Positions 1-10,604 of a stretch of 64,000 bases of DNA are shown here, in pieces. The notes under the pieces were generated by a model, which was not told the DNA's origin, made no database searches, and saw only the letters and a program-made list of their open reading frames with translations. This DNA is from G963668345 sp965226215. Its GTDB lineage: Bacteria; Acidobacteriota; Terriglobia; Bryobacterales; UBA6623. Location: NCBI GenBank assembly GCA_965226215.1, contig CBDDCH010000001.1, positions 186,001 to 250,000 on the forward strand, read 5' to 3'. Made by a program: the position numbers and the translations under genes. Position 1 is the stretch's first letter. Every line of letters begins with the position of its first letter.

Positions 1-499
1 GGACCCGGTAGTCATAACGAAGCACGTTCCGTCCCTGAAGACTCTCCTCGCCGACATAGTCGAACCCGGCCTCGTCGGCGGCGAAAAGCGTCTCGAGATG
101 AGTTGCATAATCGCCCGCGGACACAAGCCCGTATCCCACCATCGTGGCCAGAGGTGTGCTCGTGAACTCTTCCGCCCCCGGCCAGGAGTGCAATTCCTTG
201 CCGTCGACCAGCGCAACCTCCACCCTGATCTTGTCGCTGGCGTTGGCATACATGCTGGCGTCGTAGGCGCTACCCTTATCGCCTTTCCGAGCTTGCTTTT
301 CAGCTCGTATGCGAGACTGCTCGGTGAAATTGGTTCGTTCGATGGTTTGGAGACACGTGTAATCGGGGACTCGTTCCAGGCTTTGACGCATCTTTTGCCT
401 GATGCGGTCAAGCTTCGGATCCCGCTTAGGCGCCGCCGGCTGGGCGCCAAGAACGAAGGGCATCAGCACGAGCAGTGCCGTGAGGTATACACGGCCCAT
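1..499 (-). CDS. Secreted conserved protein, C-terminus beyond window edge
   Basis: An open frame on the minus strand starts at the ATG at 499 and runs off the left edge, giving about 166 residues. It begins with a hydrophobic signal-like segment (MGRVYLTALLVLMPFVLGAQ) and then has the motif RVPDYTCLQTIER near residues 41-53. From family memory this motif is typical of a lineage-expanded group of exported proteins of unknown function in Acidobacteriota. No catalytic motif is visible. The reading frame stays open to base 1. The motif is the best taxonomic hint in the window. Function is unknown. Confidence 0.75.
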   Translation of the reverse strand, partial: MGRVYLTALLVLMPFVLGAQPAAPKRDPKLDRIRQKMRQSLERVPDYTCLQTIERTNFTEQSRIRAEKQARKGDKGSAYDASMYANASDKIRVEVALVDGKELHSWPGAEEFTSTPLATMVGYGLVSAGDYATHLETLFAADEAGFDYVGEESLQGRNVLRYDYRV

Positions 500-1042
500 A
501 ACTGTTCCGTACTATCTTCGCTCGAATGGCAAGCTCACAGGGAGTTATTCTACACCTTGCCGCGCCAGTCGCTGGTGAAAATGAGGCTCCCTGCACGACG
601 AAAGTGACCATCCACACATCGGGCCCCGGCGACCTTCACTGTCAAGTAACTTTTTCGCGAGCCAACGTTTGAAACGTTTGATATGTCTCAGCGCTCACGG
701 GGCGGGGCAACCATTGGTTGCAGAAGTTGAAGACCGCTACCTGACCCGGAAGAGCCGGACCCAAACTGGGGGGGGCGCCGCTACGGAGCCGGAGCCGCGC
801 CCAGCGCCCGCGAGGGCCCGGGCCCTCGCAGGCTAACCGGGTCTGTGAAAAAACCTCTTCCTTTAGGAAACCCAAAGGGATTTTGGAACTTACCGCTTGC
901 TCACGCGGGTGGCGTAGCTCTCCTCGGCCTACCTTCAGATTCGATACTTAGAAAGAAAGAGAAGAGGTTGTACGGCCTTGGTCCCGTGTAGCACGCGGCG
1001 GACCTAGCGGGCGCTCTCCGCTTTGCACGGGAAGGTAGAGGG
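500..1042. other. Spacer without a supported gene
   Basis: No convincing coding frame is seen; the short frames here have atypical composition. The segment holds a G+C-rich stretch near 765-830 and little else that can be named. The promoter of the leftward gene starting at 499 probably lies here. Confidence 0.5.
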
Positions 1043-1549
1043 TTATTCCGTGGAGCTTGGCTGATCGGACTTCAAGCTCAACTCCGAGACCGCGCCGTCC
1101 ACGTCGGTCACCCGAAAGATGATTTCTCGCCTCAGATCGAGCTCGTGCTTGGGGATTTCAAACCGCGCGCCTACCATTCCACGCAACGATTCACCCGAAG
1201 GTATTTTCGTACGGTCGACGACAGGTTCATGTTTAATTTGGCCTAACGCCGGGAAGTAGCGAAAAAGCTGCCGCAGGTCCGACGTCTTGAGCGTGTAGCC
1301 TTCATGAACGCTTTCGTCCTGATCGATAACGACCAGGTCGCGGTCGCCGATCATCACTAATGCCTTTGAACGGTTCGTGAACTCGAAATCGACGATGGCA
1401 ACCGCACTATTCCGGTCCATCCCAAGCGTTCGGACTTCGGTGATCGACCCCTCCACCCGGGCTGTTTTGCCACGGGCGATCCAATAGACCGCGGCCACTA
1501 GCAAGCCGGCTCCGACAAAACCAGCCAGGATGAACTGGTAAAGTTTCAT
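1043..1549 (-). CDS. Small membrane-anchored protein of unknown function
   Basis: I place the start at the ATG at 1549 (MKLYQFILAGFVGAGLL), giving 168 residues, because the longer open frame runs back into the neighbouring insertion sequence. Residues 5-26 form one hydrophobic segment, likely an uncleaved anchor or signal peptide. The rest is a hydrophilic domain with alternating hydrophobic residues that suggests an all-beta fold (VAIVDFEFTNRSKALVMIGDRDLVVID). I do not recognise the family. The ISL3 element ends about 30 bp upstream of the start, so the native promoter may have been displaced. Confidence 0.6.
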   Translation of the reverse strand: MKLYQFILAGFVGAGLLVAAVYWIARGKTARVEGSITEVRTLGMDRNSAVAIVDFEFTNRSKALVMIGDRDLVVIDQDESVHEGYTLKTSDLRQLFRYFPALGQIKHEPVVDRTKIPSGESLRGMVGARFEIPKHELDLRREIIFRVTDVDGAVSELSLKSDQPSSTE

Positions 1550-1578
1550 ACAGATTTCCGAGCTGAAGATGAGCCAGA

Positions 1579-2877
1579 GGCTCTTCCGGGTTTTAAGTGG
1601 GCGAAGGAGCCAGATCGAGTTTCCCACAGTGGAAGTAGATGGCGTTGATGAAGTTCTGTTGATTGCGGAAACCGCGCGCCGTGGCCTTGACCCATTGAAT
1701 CCTTGAGTTCAACCCCTCGCTGACCGCGTTCGTAATGCGGTGTTTCAGATACGTGAGTATGTTTTCGAGGCGAGCCGTCAACATTCGCGCTACGGTGACC
1801 ATCGGCGTCAGCCGGCTGCGACTCGCCCAGCCGCGCCATTGCTCGAAGAAAGCTCGCGCCGCCGATTCGCGACGATAGTCGAACAGCCGCATCGCCGTTT
1901 CCTTCAACGCCCACGCCCGCGCCGTCTTCAAGTCGCTTTCGCGCAGCGCGCGGAACTCGCGCCAGGCGTCCTCGGAAAAGTTCGCCGGATGCCGCAGCCA
2001 AGCGTACTTCGTGCCTGTCAAACGCTCGTCGCCGAGGGCCAGTAAACGCTTGTTCTCCGCCCGCCGCACCTGGTCCACCGCCTTCGCCAGATGCGCCGCG
2101 ATGTGATATTTGTCGTAAACGATCTTTTTCTCCGATTCGTCGAGATGCTCCCGGGTCGAGGCGACGTAAGGATCCCACATGTCCATCGCGACGGCCTCGA
2201 CTCGGGCGAGTTGCTCTGCGCTCAACGTCTTCCAAAAGCCGTCCAGGCTGGCCTGGCGGCGTCCCTCGGCGACGAACAACACGCGCGAGCGGTTGAGATC
2301 GTTGACGACGGTGAGATAGCGATGGCGCTTGCGGAAGCTCTTCTCGTCGACGCCCAGGTAGGGAATCGGCTCTGCCGCGCGACGTTCGAGCCCACGTTGC
2401 ACGGCGCGTTCCAGGATGCCGTGAATCTCGTCCCAGCTCAGCGCCAGCAACTCGGCGATGCCTTGCTGGCTGGCTTCCTTCAGCCACGAGATCGCGAGAG
2501 CTTCAAACAGCGCGGTGAAGCGGCTGGAAGCCTCGGCCCAGGGCAGTCGCACGACGCGCGGCCCGTGCTCGGAGCAGTCGCTGCGCGGCGGCCGGGCGTG
2601 CAGGATCGTGCGGTACTGACAGGTGTCGAGGTGACGCCAGCGGCGTTCGGGCTGATGATCGTGGAGTGCGCACACGGCGCTGCATTGGCGGCACGGCCAG
2701 CGGACTTGCTCGTCGTGTTCGAGGAAGACGTGGACTTCGCCGTCGGCTCGGCGCAGCTCCACTCGCACGACTTTCCAGGGACTTTCGATGCCCAGAATCT
2801 GGCGGTATAGCTCGCGGTCTTGCATCCCGCGAGACTACCACCGAGCCTCACTCGCCCACTAGAAACCCGGAAGAACC
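1579..2877 (-). mobile_element. ISL3-family insertion sequence, copy 1 (complete)
   Basis: The element is 1299 bp, bounded by imperfect inverted repeats: the left end begins GGCTCTTCCGGGTTTTAAGT, and the right end read inward begins GGTTCTTCCGGGTTTCTAGT. The flanking octamers are GAGCCAGA (1571-1578) and AAGTCAGA (2878-2885), which match at 6 of 8 positions, so any target duplication has decayed. Copy 2 at 26207-29171 is interrupted but has the same net length. Confidence 0.85.
1593..2825 (-). CDS. ISL3-family transposase
   Basis: This 410-residue transposase has an N-terminal zinc-binding region with CxxC pairs (PCRQCSAVC near residues 44-52) and a DDE domain (YLGVDEKSFRKRHRY and AMDMWDPYVASTREH, then a C-terminal region with SRIQWVKATARGFRN). 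The order and length are normal for ISL3 transposases. It fills nearly all of its element, and the frame is intact. It is almost identical to the copy at about 28-29.1 kb, so at least one copy moved recently and this one is probably functional. Confidence 0.9.
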   Translation of the reverse strand: MQDRELYRQILGIESPWKVVRVELRRADGEVHVFLEHDEQVRWPCRQCSAVCALHDHQPERRWRHLDTCQYRTILHARPPRSDCSEHGPRVVRLPWAEASSRFTALFEALAISWLKEASQQGIAELLALSWDEIHGILERAVQRGLERRAAEPIPYLGVDEKSFRKRHRYLTVVNDLNRSRVLFVAEGRRQASLDGFWKTLSAEQLARVEAVAMDMWDPYVASTREHLDESEKKIVYDKYHIAAHLAKAVDQVRRAENKRLLALGDERLTGTKYAWLRHPANFSEDAWREFRALRESDLKTARAWALKETAMRLFDYRRESAARAFFEQWRGWASRSRLTPMVTVARMLTARLENILTYLKHRITNAVSEGLNSRIQWVKATARGFRNQQNFINAIYFHCGKLDLAPSPT

Positions 2878-3095
2878 AAGTCAGAAGAAGATGGCTCGCT
2901 ACCCGATCGCCTTCAGTGTACAAGATTCGATGTCGCGGGCTACACGTTCGAGCTGTGGTCATCGATACCGGGTGGATGTCAGCCTTGCCCGCGACCGTGG
3001 TGCGGGAGCGAGCGCCTTGCGCACACTAAGTCCAGCATTTCGCAAATACAGTTACGTATCAGTCAGCTTGTCGAGGTGTTGCGGCTCACCATCTC

Positions 3096-3172
3096 GGGCG
3101 CAATGAATTGCGCCCCTACGTTGGAACGCGAGATGCTCAAGCCCATCAGTAGGGGCGCGATTCATCGCGTCC
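3096..3172. repeat. Inverted pair of GTAGGGG hairpin repeats
   Basis: Two hairpins lie head to head in the 340-bp spacer between ISL3 and IS1380. The first is GGGCGCAATGAATTGCGCCC followed by CTACG. The second starts GTAGGGGCGCGATTCATCGC. The conserved flank is GTAGGGG (or its complement), while the stem differs from copy to copy elsewhere in the window. The rest of 2878-3219 holds nothing else that I can name. Confidence 0.7.
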
Positions 3173-3219
3173 GCAGTCGGCCACCTTTCGTAACCGTATC
3201 TGCGAACTGATGCACTAAG

Positions 3220-4884
3220 CCCGCATTTCCAATTTGATTCAGGCCTCCCGACCTTCCAGCGGCCTTTAGCGTCTTTATTGATAGGGGTTCAAGCGTAATC
3301 AGGACGCCAGGGAGGCCAACACCCGATGGGTGAAAAAGAAACAAAGCCGTTCCAGCTAACTTTCAATGGACTTCTCAAAGTCGATTTCCAAGGATCGCGA
3401 GTTACTTCCGACGGTGGCTTGATTCTGGTTCGGGAGTTGGACGAGCGACTCGGACTCGGGAAACTGATCGGCGAGCATCTCAGCGACTCGCGGCAAGGCA
3501 CAAACAAGCAGTTCACGCTCGCTGATCTGTTGCGGCAGTCGATCTACAGCCGCTTGGCGGGCTACGAGGACGTCAACGACGCCGTCCGAGTGTCGGCTGA
3601 CCCGACGTTTCGCTTGATCGGCTCGCAGAAGATCTGGGATCGCGGTGCGGCCTTGACCTCGACGCTGCACGGCTTCGAGACGGAGATGCTGGCGAGCGAA
3701 GAGAACCTGCTGGGGCTGATGGCGCTGAACCGAGAGCTGGTCGGGCAAGCGGAGGCGTTCGACGACTCCGAGCGGGTCGTTCTGGACATGGACTCCACCG
3801 AGAGTCCGGTCCATGGCCAACAGGAAGGCGGTGCCTACAACGGCCACTTCGAGTCGGTCTGCTACCACCCGCTGTTGTTGTTCAACCAGCACGGTGATTG
3901 CCTCCCTGCCAAGCTGCGTCCCGGCAACGTGCCCAGCGCCGAGGACTGGGATGAGCTATTGTTGCCGGAGATCGAGCGCCAACAGGCTGCGGGCCAGCAG
4001 GTCGCCTTCCGGGGCGATGCGGCCTTTGCCAAGCCGGAAGTTTATGAGGCTTCGGAGGAACGCGGCGTGCAGTACGCCATCCGCATTCCGGCCAACAGGA
4101 GCTTGGAGTTAAAGATCGAAGACATCCTGTTTCGTCCGCCGGGGAGGCCCGGCCGCAAGCCGCTAGTGCGCTACAAGAGCTTTCGCTATCAGGCGGAGAG
4201 CTGGAAGAAGCCGAGACGAGTTGTCGCCAAGGTCGAGCACCACCAGGGCGAGCTGTTCGCGCGCGTCGGTTTTATCGTGACGAACATGAGCTTGCCAAGC
4301 CGGTCGGTGGTGCGTTTCTACAACAAGCGCGGCACGGCGGAGCAGTGGATTAAAGAAGGCAAGCAGGCGACGCATTGGACCAGGCTGTCGTGCCATCGCT
4401 TCCGGGCGAACGAAGTGCGCTTGCAGTTAAGCGTGCTGGCCTACAACCTGGGCAATCTCTGGCGGCGGCTCGGGCTGCCGCAGCGAATCAAGAGCTGGTC
4501 GCTGACGAGCTTACAGCAGCGGTTAGTGAAGACGGGCGGTCGATTGATCAAGCACGCGCGCTATTACTGGCTGCTCCTGGCGGAGGGGTATCTGAACCGC
4601 AGGCTGTTCGGTGACATGCTGCACAGGATCTGGGCGCTGCCGCTGCCGAGCGGGTAGCGTTGCCCGGGCGAGGATCAACAGCTTTTGGCTCCCAAAAGGT
4701 TTCGCAGGGAGCAGTGTCGCCCGCAGCGCCGTTCAGCCCGCTCAATCAACGTCTGTGAACGGACGGACGAGCCCTGGCGCCTACCGGCGGAGGTGATGTG
4801 CAGGGTTCAGCGCGAAAAGACGTGGTATTCGGGGCAGCGCGGATGTATACTATGGTCGTGCCAGGGCCAAAACGGAAATCCTGG
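3220..4884 (+). mobile_element. IS1380-family insertion sequence, copy 1 (complete)
   Basis: The element is 1665 bp. Its left end reads CCCGCATTTCCAATTTGATT, and the right end read inward begins CCAGGATTTCCGTTTTGGCC, an imperfect inverted repeat. It is flanked by an exact 5-bp duplication, CTAAG, at 3215-3219 and 4885-4889. The 230 bp between the transposase stop and the right end are non-coding. Confidence 0.92.
3326..4657 (+). CDS. IS1380-family transposase
   Basis: The protein has 443 residues and starts MGEKETKPFQLTFNGLLKVD, a typical N-terminus for this family. The DDE motif can be followed as VLDMDSTESPVHGQQ (first Asp), FRGDAAFAKPE (second Asp) and RGTAEQWIKEGKQATHW (Glu region). The frame is complete and lies in an element with intact ends and an exact target duplication, so it is probably active. 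The second copy at 26505-27836 differs at only a few positions. Confidence 0.92.
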   Translation: MGEKETKPFQLTFNGLLKVDFQGSRVTSDGGLILVRELDERLGLGKLIGEHLSDSRQGTNKQFTLADLLRQSIYSRLAGYEDVNDAVRVSADPTFRLIGSQKIWDRGAALTSTLHGFETEMLASEENLLGLMALNRELVGQAEAFDDSERVVLDMDSTESPVHGQQEGGAYNGHFESVCYHPLLLFNQHGDCLPAKLRPGNVPSAEDWDELLLPEIERQQAAGQQVAFRGDAAFAKPEVYEASEERGVQYAIRIPANRSLELKIEDILFRPPGRPGRKPLVRYKSFRYQAESWKKPRRVVAKVEHHQGELFARVGFIVTNMSLPSRSVVRFYNKRGTAEQWIKEGKQATHWTRLSCHRFRANEVRLQLSVLAYNLGNLWRRLGLPQRIKSWSLTSLQQRLVKTGGRLIKHARYYWLLLAEGYLNRRLFGDMLHRIWALPLPSG

Positions 4885-5070
4885 CTAAGGCTCCTAACCG
4901 GGCCGTGAAAAATGCGCAGTTGGGCGACTTACATCGGTAACCACGAATTCGAATCCGACTTCGAGTCATTCTTTCCCGATCTTGTGGAGTGCACCGAACA
5001 GGAGCGGTCAGACGTCATTTCCCACATGGCCGGATGCTGAGTGGAGTCCGCCGCAGGAATCAGCAACCGT

Positions 5071-6027
5071 CTACTTCTCGGTCGCCAACTCGTCAACGAT
5101 TTCCCGAGCGGTCTCGCGCGCTCGGTCGAGCTCGCCGGGACCGTAACTGATAGCGCCGACGCGCGAGTGGCCGCCTCCGCCGTAACGTTCGCAGATGGTG
5201 GCCAGATTCCGCTCAGGTTGGTGCGGGGCCCAGGGATTGGATCCGACCGAAATCTTCGTTCGAAACCCCGCGTCAGAAATTGAAATCGTGTAGGTGCAGT
5301 CAGGGAACAAATAGTAGGGGACGAACTTGTTGTAGCCTTCCACATCCGTGTCAGAGAGATCGAAGTAGACGACGGAACCCACCCGCGCCGAGCGCTTGCG
5401 AATCACCTCAATCGATTCCAGATGGCGCTGGTAGAACTCTTCGAAAACAGTCCGAATTTCCGGTAACGCAGCGATTTCCTCCAACGTGTGAGACGCCATG
5501 AGCGGGATGATCCTGGCGGTAACATTGTCTTTCGCTGCTTCAAAGACCAGCGTGAGTCGCGTCGCCGGCTCCGCCATCTCCACCGCGACCCTGGCGCTCT
5601 CGTACCGCGCCCCGTCAATGATATCGGCCCATCGGATGAGTTCGCTCAAGTGCGATGGGTCGTAGCCGAATTTTTCTCCTGCAATGTGGGCGATGAAGTT
5701 AGTGCAAGACTTGTAGGCAGGGTCGTAGAACTTCTTGCCCGAGCGATCTCGCGAAAAATGCTGCTCGTCTTCAGCGGAAAGAAAGGCACTCTGATGATGA
5801 TCGAACCACCAGGTCAGACGGGGAGAAGCGCAGTACTTGAAGTCGACAATCGCGTTTTCGTCGCCGTCGAAAAGCTCCAGGTCGAAAAGCTGCTCGGCGC
5901 GGTGAAACAGCCCGGTAAGGACAAACTCGGCGGAAGGCTCCTGCTTGGCGCGGTAGAAATCGGAGAAAAGGGCGGCCGAGCAAGCACCGTCGAAGCACCG
6001 ATCGTGATAAAACAGACGTACCCTCAT
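5071..6027 (-). CDS. DHH/DHHA1-family phosphoesterase
   Basis: The protein is 318 residues from the ATG at 6027 (MRVRLFYHDRCFDGACSAAL); an upstream in-frame start at 6069 would add 14 residues. The N-terminal HDRCFDG segment and the WWFDHHQS motif (DHH at residues 76-78) supply the metal-binding aspartates and histidines of the DHH superfamily. The C-terminal GGGGHSRVGA is the substrate-binding signature of the DHHA1 domain. Members cleave phosphodiester or phosphoanhydride bonds, for example in short oligoribonucleotides or cyclic dinucleotide products. The exact substrate cannot be told here. The gene is monocistronic, with IS1380 on its 3' side. Confidence 0.85.
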   Translation of the reverse strand: MRVRLFYHDRCFDGACSAALFSDFYRAKQEPSAEFVLTGLFHRAEQLFDLELFDGDENAIVDFKYCASPRLTWWFDHHQSAFLSAEDEQHFSRDRSGKKFYDPAYKSCTNFIAHIAGEKFGYDPSHLSELIRWADIIDGARYESARVAVEMAEPATRLTLVFEAAKDNVTARIIPLMASHTLEEIAALPEIRTVFEEFYQRHLESIEVIRKRSARVGSVVYFDLSDTDVEGYNKFVPYYLFPDCTYTISISDAGFRTKISVGSNPWAPHQPERNLATICERYGGGGHSRVGAISYGPGELDRARETAREIVDELATEK

Positions 6028-6341
6028 AGGAAAACCAACTAGCATGGCCCATTTGACCCAAAAGATCAAGCAGCGCAGAAGGGAACTAAAGACCCTCGCA
6101 AGGTTGGCCGGGGTACTGTGCCCGGTTCCCTAGACCGATGCCGGCTGCCTTATGTCCCGCCACCTTCCGCCACAGTGTCTCATCACCAGAGAACCTATTT
6201 TCTTCAAAGAGCAGGTTGGGTTCGACCGCATGCGGCCCCGGGACTGGGGGCAAGAAGGTGACTGCATCGATTTGCGGGCGACCGCGAAGCGGTGACATAA
6301 TTGAGGAAGCATTCCGCCGAAGCCCTGGGAGGGGCCTTTCC

Positions 6342-7723
<1,382 letters not shown>

Positions 7724-7724
<1 letters not shown>

Positions 7725-7744
7725 CACCCACAAGACCTGGGTGC
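7724..7744 (+). terminator. Hairpin directly after thiC
   Basis: A 7-bp stem, GCACCCA pairing with TGGGTGC around a CAAGACC loop, starts at the thiC stop codon. There is no T-tract, so it is either a weak terminator or an mRNA 3'-end stabiliser. Confidence 0.45.
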
Positions 7745-7765
7745 GCCAAAGCCCACGGCGATCCA

Positions 7766-7842
7766 GCGCTTGGTTGCGTAAGTTCACGATCGATCATAGG
7801 CTGACCATCCCTGGACCGCTCCCTCACGGTCGCGGCTCGCAA
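7766..7842 (+). repeat. 75-bp dispersed repeat, copy 1
   Basis: The stretch starting GCGCTTGGTTGCGTAAGTTC and ending with CCGCTCCCTCACGGTCGCGG recurs at 38105-38180 with scattered differences. The right part can fold (CCGC...GCGG). A shorter relative of its left end is at 58889. It lies between thiC and the next gene. Confidence 0.7.
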
Positions 7843-7879
7843 GGCGCCCGCCACTAAGACGAAGACTACAATCTAAGGA

Positions 7880-8653
7880 TTGAACGTTCCGCCCCACCAG
7901 CGCGCCCGTCTCCAAAAAGAAGAACAGATCCGCGAGCTCTTTAACCGCTGGGCGGCCGACGGCCGCGCCGAGCGGATGGAGCGCCAACACCGCTGGATCA
8001 CAGAGCAGGCCATCGACCGGATGGAATTGGGGCCGAGCGAGCGCATTCTCGACATCGGTTGCGGCGAGGGTTGGACTTGCCGCCTTCTGTCTTCCCATTG
8101 CCCTGAGGGCGCGATCGTCGGTATCGACGTCTCGGAGGAGATGATCCGCCTGGCCCGGCGAAAATCCCCCGAGCAGGGCAATGCCCTTTTCACACCAGGA
8201 TCGGCCGAGGAAATCCCTTGGGCAGAAGACTACTTTACGCGTGTCATCTGCGTCGAGTCGGCCTACTATTGGCACTCCGTCGAAGCGGTGATTCGGGAGA
8301 TCTTCCGGGTGTCAGCATTCGGCGGCCGTGTCTATCTTGTCAACAGCTATTACAAGGAAAACCTTCATCTGCATCACTTGCCGGAGCGACTTGGTGTTTC
8401 GCTTCAGCTACACAGCGCGCGGGAGTGGCAAGAGGCCTTTGAGGTTTTCGGGTTCGAGAAAGTCGAAGTCAGCCTGATCCCGGACGGAACCCCTATTCCG
8501 CGCGACTTGGAGTCGGACCTTTACTTTCGCTCTGGTGACGAGAAAGAGCAGTTTCAGTGCAGCGGCGTGCTGTTGCTGACGGCAACGAAGCCTGAGCTGC
8601 CGCCCCCCGGTCCTATCGAACCTCTTTCGGAGCCGTTTCCCGTGGTAAGTTAG
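7880..8653 (+). CDS. Class I SAM-dependent methyltransferase
   Basis: This 257-residue protein has the glycine-rich SAM-binding motif ILDIGCGEG at residues 56-64, followed by IVGIDVSEEMIRLAR (motif II acidic residue) and ESAYYWHSV after strand 4. The N-terminal helix block (EEQIRELFNRWAADGRAERMERQHRW) fits small-molecule methyltransferases of the UbiE/COQ5 type. The start is uncertain: the frame opens at a TTG at 7880, and the first ATG is 32 codons further in. Substrate unknown. It sits between thiC and nuoB without operon-like spacing. Confidence 0.8.
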   Translation: MNVPPHQRARLQKEEQIRELFNRWAADGRAERMERQHRWITEQAIDRMELGPSERILDIGCGEGWTCRLLSSHCPEGAIVGIDVSEEMIRLARRKSPEQGNALFTPGSAEEIPWAEDYFTRVICVESAYYWHSVEAVIREIFRVSAFGGRVYLVNSYYKENLHLHHLPERLGVSLQLHSAREWQEAFEVFGFEKVEVSLIPDGTPIPRDLESDLYFRSGDEKEQFQCSGVLLLTATKPELPPPGPIEPLSEPFPVVS

Positions 8654-8798
8654 GCTGAATTGGAAGAGAACACGACGCCCAGGGCCGCTCAGCGTTACGA
8701 TCCCGACATGTCGTGCTGCTATCGGAAAACGCCGATTCCCTGCCGTTGTAGGGGCACGGCACGCCGCCCTCACGCGCCGGCACCACGCCCGCCCAGCA

Positions 8799-8827
8799 CC
8801 GACAGACGCAGTTCAATCTCCTATAAT
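8799..8827 (+). promoter_or_regulatory. Candidate sigma-70-type promoter of nuoB
   Basis: A perfect TATAAT at 8822-8827 lies 20 bp before the nuoB ATG, with CCGACA (4 of 6 to the -35 consensus) 17 bp upstream. Confidence 0.5.
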
Positions 8828-8847
8828 GGATACTCTGAGAACCCACG

Positions 8848-9411
8848 ATGCCCTTCTTGCAAAACCAATTCGAAAAGAACTTCCTCACAACTTCCGTTGA
8901 CTACGTCTTCAATTGGGCAAGAAAGTCAGCCATCTGGCCGCTTACTTTCGGGCTTGCCTGTTGCGCCATCGAGATGATTGCCTCATCGACGTCGCGATTT
9001 GATATTGCGCGTTTCGGCTCGGAAGTCTTCCGGCCGAGCCCCCGCCAAGCGGACCTGATGATCGTGGCCGGTACGGTAACGCTGAAAATGGGTCCAGTGC
9101 TGAAGCGCATCTGGGATCAGATGCCGGAACCGAAATGGTGCATCTCGATGGGCGCCTGCTCGAGCGTCGGAGGTCCTTTTAACACCTACGCCGTTTTGCA
9201 GGGGGTCGACAGGATTGTCCCGGTCGACGTTTACGTCGTCGGCTGTCCACCGCGGCCGGAAAACCTCTTTTATGCCCTACTCAAGCTGCAGGACAAGATC
9301 GACCGCATGACGACCCTCGAAAAGCGCCCCACCCACGTTCGCCTCGATCAGTCCATGCTCGAAGATTTCAAACGGCGAACGATGATCGCTCAGACGCAGC
9401 AGCCGGTGTAG
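8848..9411 (+). CDS. nuoB: NADH-quinone oxidoreductase subunit B (NuoB), solitary
   Basis: NuoB carries the N2 [4Fe-4S] cluster, the last electron carrier before quinone in complex I. The protein is 187 residues. Cluster ligands are Cys38, Cys39, Cys104 and Cys133, and the spacing 39-104-133 equals that of the E. coli protein (64-129-158). GLACCAIEM and VVGCPPRPE are diagnostic. No other nuo gene lies within the window: a methyltransferase precedes it and a nuclease-like gene follows. The subunit is therefore encoded apart from the usual operon, or is an extra copy. It has its own promoter-like sequence. Confidence 0.95.
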   Translation: MPFLQNQFEKNFLTTSVDYVFNWARKSAIWPLTFGLACCAIEMIASSTSRFDIARFGSEVFRPSPRQADLMIVAGTVTLKMGPVLKRIWDQMPEPKWCISMGACSSVGGPFNTYAVLQGVDRIVPVDVYVVGCPPRPENLFYALLKLQDKIDRMTTLEKRPTHVRLDQSMLEDFKRRTMIAQTQQPV

Positions 9412-9566
9412 GAAGCATGCGCCGAGCTGGTTCACAGTTCAACCTCAGACGCCGCTCTGATCTAAACTAACCCACCCTATAGCGGGTGCCACCTTCGCTT
9501 GGCCTTCCATAGCAGGATGTCATTCCTGTTGGGGAAGCCGTTTGCGGGACCCTAGGAGAAACCATC

Positions 9567-10589
9567 ATGAAGACCGTCAAGTATTCCCTCGGTCGCCTAG
9601 AAAGGGCAGATCTGCGTCAGATCTGGCGGACCGAAGCAGAGGAGTTTACACCGTGGCTGGCTACAGAGGAAAACCTCCGACTGTTAGGCGACACCCTCGG
9701 TCTTGAACTGGAGCTGGAAGGTCAAGAGAAAAGTGTCGGCCCTTTTCGCGCGGACCTCCTGTGCAAGGAAACAGCAACGAACACTTGGGTAGTTGTCGAA
9801 AATCAATTGGAACGAACCGACCACATACACCTTGGGCAATTGCTGACCTACGCCGCAGGCCTCAAAGCAACCAGTACGATTTGGATCGCGGCCACGTTCA
9901 GCGAAGAACATCGGGCGGCTCTGGACTGGCTGAACGAGATCACCGACAGTCGCTTTAACTTCTTCGGCTTGGAAGTCGAGTTGTGGAGAATCGGCGATTC
10001 TCCAGTCGCTCCTAAGTTCAACATCGTCTGCAAACCGAACGACTGGAGCAAGACCGTTGGGCAAGTGGACAGAGTAGCACTGACAGAAGCGAAACGGTCA
10101 CAGCTCGATTTCTGGATCGCATTCAGGAGTTTCGTTTCAGAACGCGGCTCACACCTTAAGCCCCAGAAACCGCTGCCGCAGCACTGGATGAACCTTGCGG
10201 TCGGCAGAACCGGGTTCCGGTTGGCGGCCATCGCTTCTTTCTGGGATTCCACCGCAAAAAGCTATGAGAGCCACGAGTTGCGCGCCGAGCTAATCATTGA
10301 GCACCAGAACTCCAAAGCGGACTTTGCTGATCTGGAATCAATGAAAGACGAGATCGAGGTCGAACTGGGCGAGCCTCTCACTTGGTACAACCCGCCCGAA
10401 AGACGTGTGTGTAAGATCTACCTGCGGCACTCCGCCGACCTGAACGACAGGGACAGTTGGCCTGAGCAACACAACTGGCTACTTGAAAAGCTCGAAAGTC
10501 TCCATCGAGCTTTCGCGAAGCGCGTCCAGCAATTGGGAAGAGCTGACCCTATCAAACAACACGCGGCATCCGCTACGGACCGCCCGTAG
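9567..10589 (+). CDS. DUF4268 protein with PD-(D/E)XK nuclease-like domain
   Basis: The 340-residue protein has a clear AGGAG site 10 bp before the ATG. The segment PFRADLLCKE followed by VVVENQLERTDHIHLGQLLTYAAG (residues about 58-95) has the D...ExQ pattern of a PD-(D/E)XK nuclease core with Gln in place of the usual Lys. The C-terminal half, containing WMNLAVGRTGFRL and AELIIEHQNSKADF, matches my recollection of DUF4268. Such proteins occur alone and near restriction or abortive-infection genes. Next to it, in convergent orientation, is a MNT/HEPN toxin-antitoxin pair, so a defence role is possible but not shown. Confidence 0.75.
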   Translation: MKTVKYSLGRLERADLRQIWRTEAEEFTPWLATEENLRLLGDTLGLELELEGQEKSVGPFRADLLCKETATNTWVVVENQLERTDHIHLGQLLTYAAGLKATSTIWIAATFSEEHRAALDWLNEITDSRFNFFGLEVELWRIGDSPVAPKFNIVCKPNDWSKTVGQVDRVALTEAKRSQLDFWIAFRSFVSERGSHLKPQKPLPQHWMNLAVGRTGFRLAAIASFWDSTAKSYESHELRAELIIEHQNSKADFADLESMKDEIEVELGEPLTWYNPPERRVCKIYLRHSADLNDRDSWPEQHNWLLEKLESLHRAFAKRVQQLGRADPIKQHAASATDRP

Positions 10590-10604
10590 CGGAACACACA
10601 ACAC

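Noticed and set aside
642..875. Open frame of 77 codons on the minus strand
   Set aside because: Low-complexity GC-rich translation without family resemblance or ribosome site.
6070..6341. Possible TPP riboswitch before thiC
   Set aside because: The leader lacks the conserved CTGAGA and ACCTGATCTGG-like segments that I would expect; no convincing fold was found.
6138..6341. 68-codon upstream extension of thiC
   Set aside because: No family similarity, and a good ribosome site lies just before the ATG at 6342.
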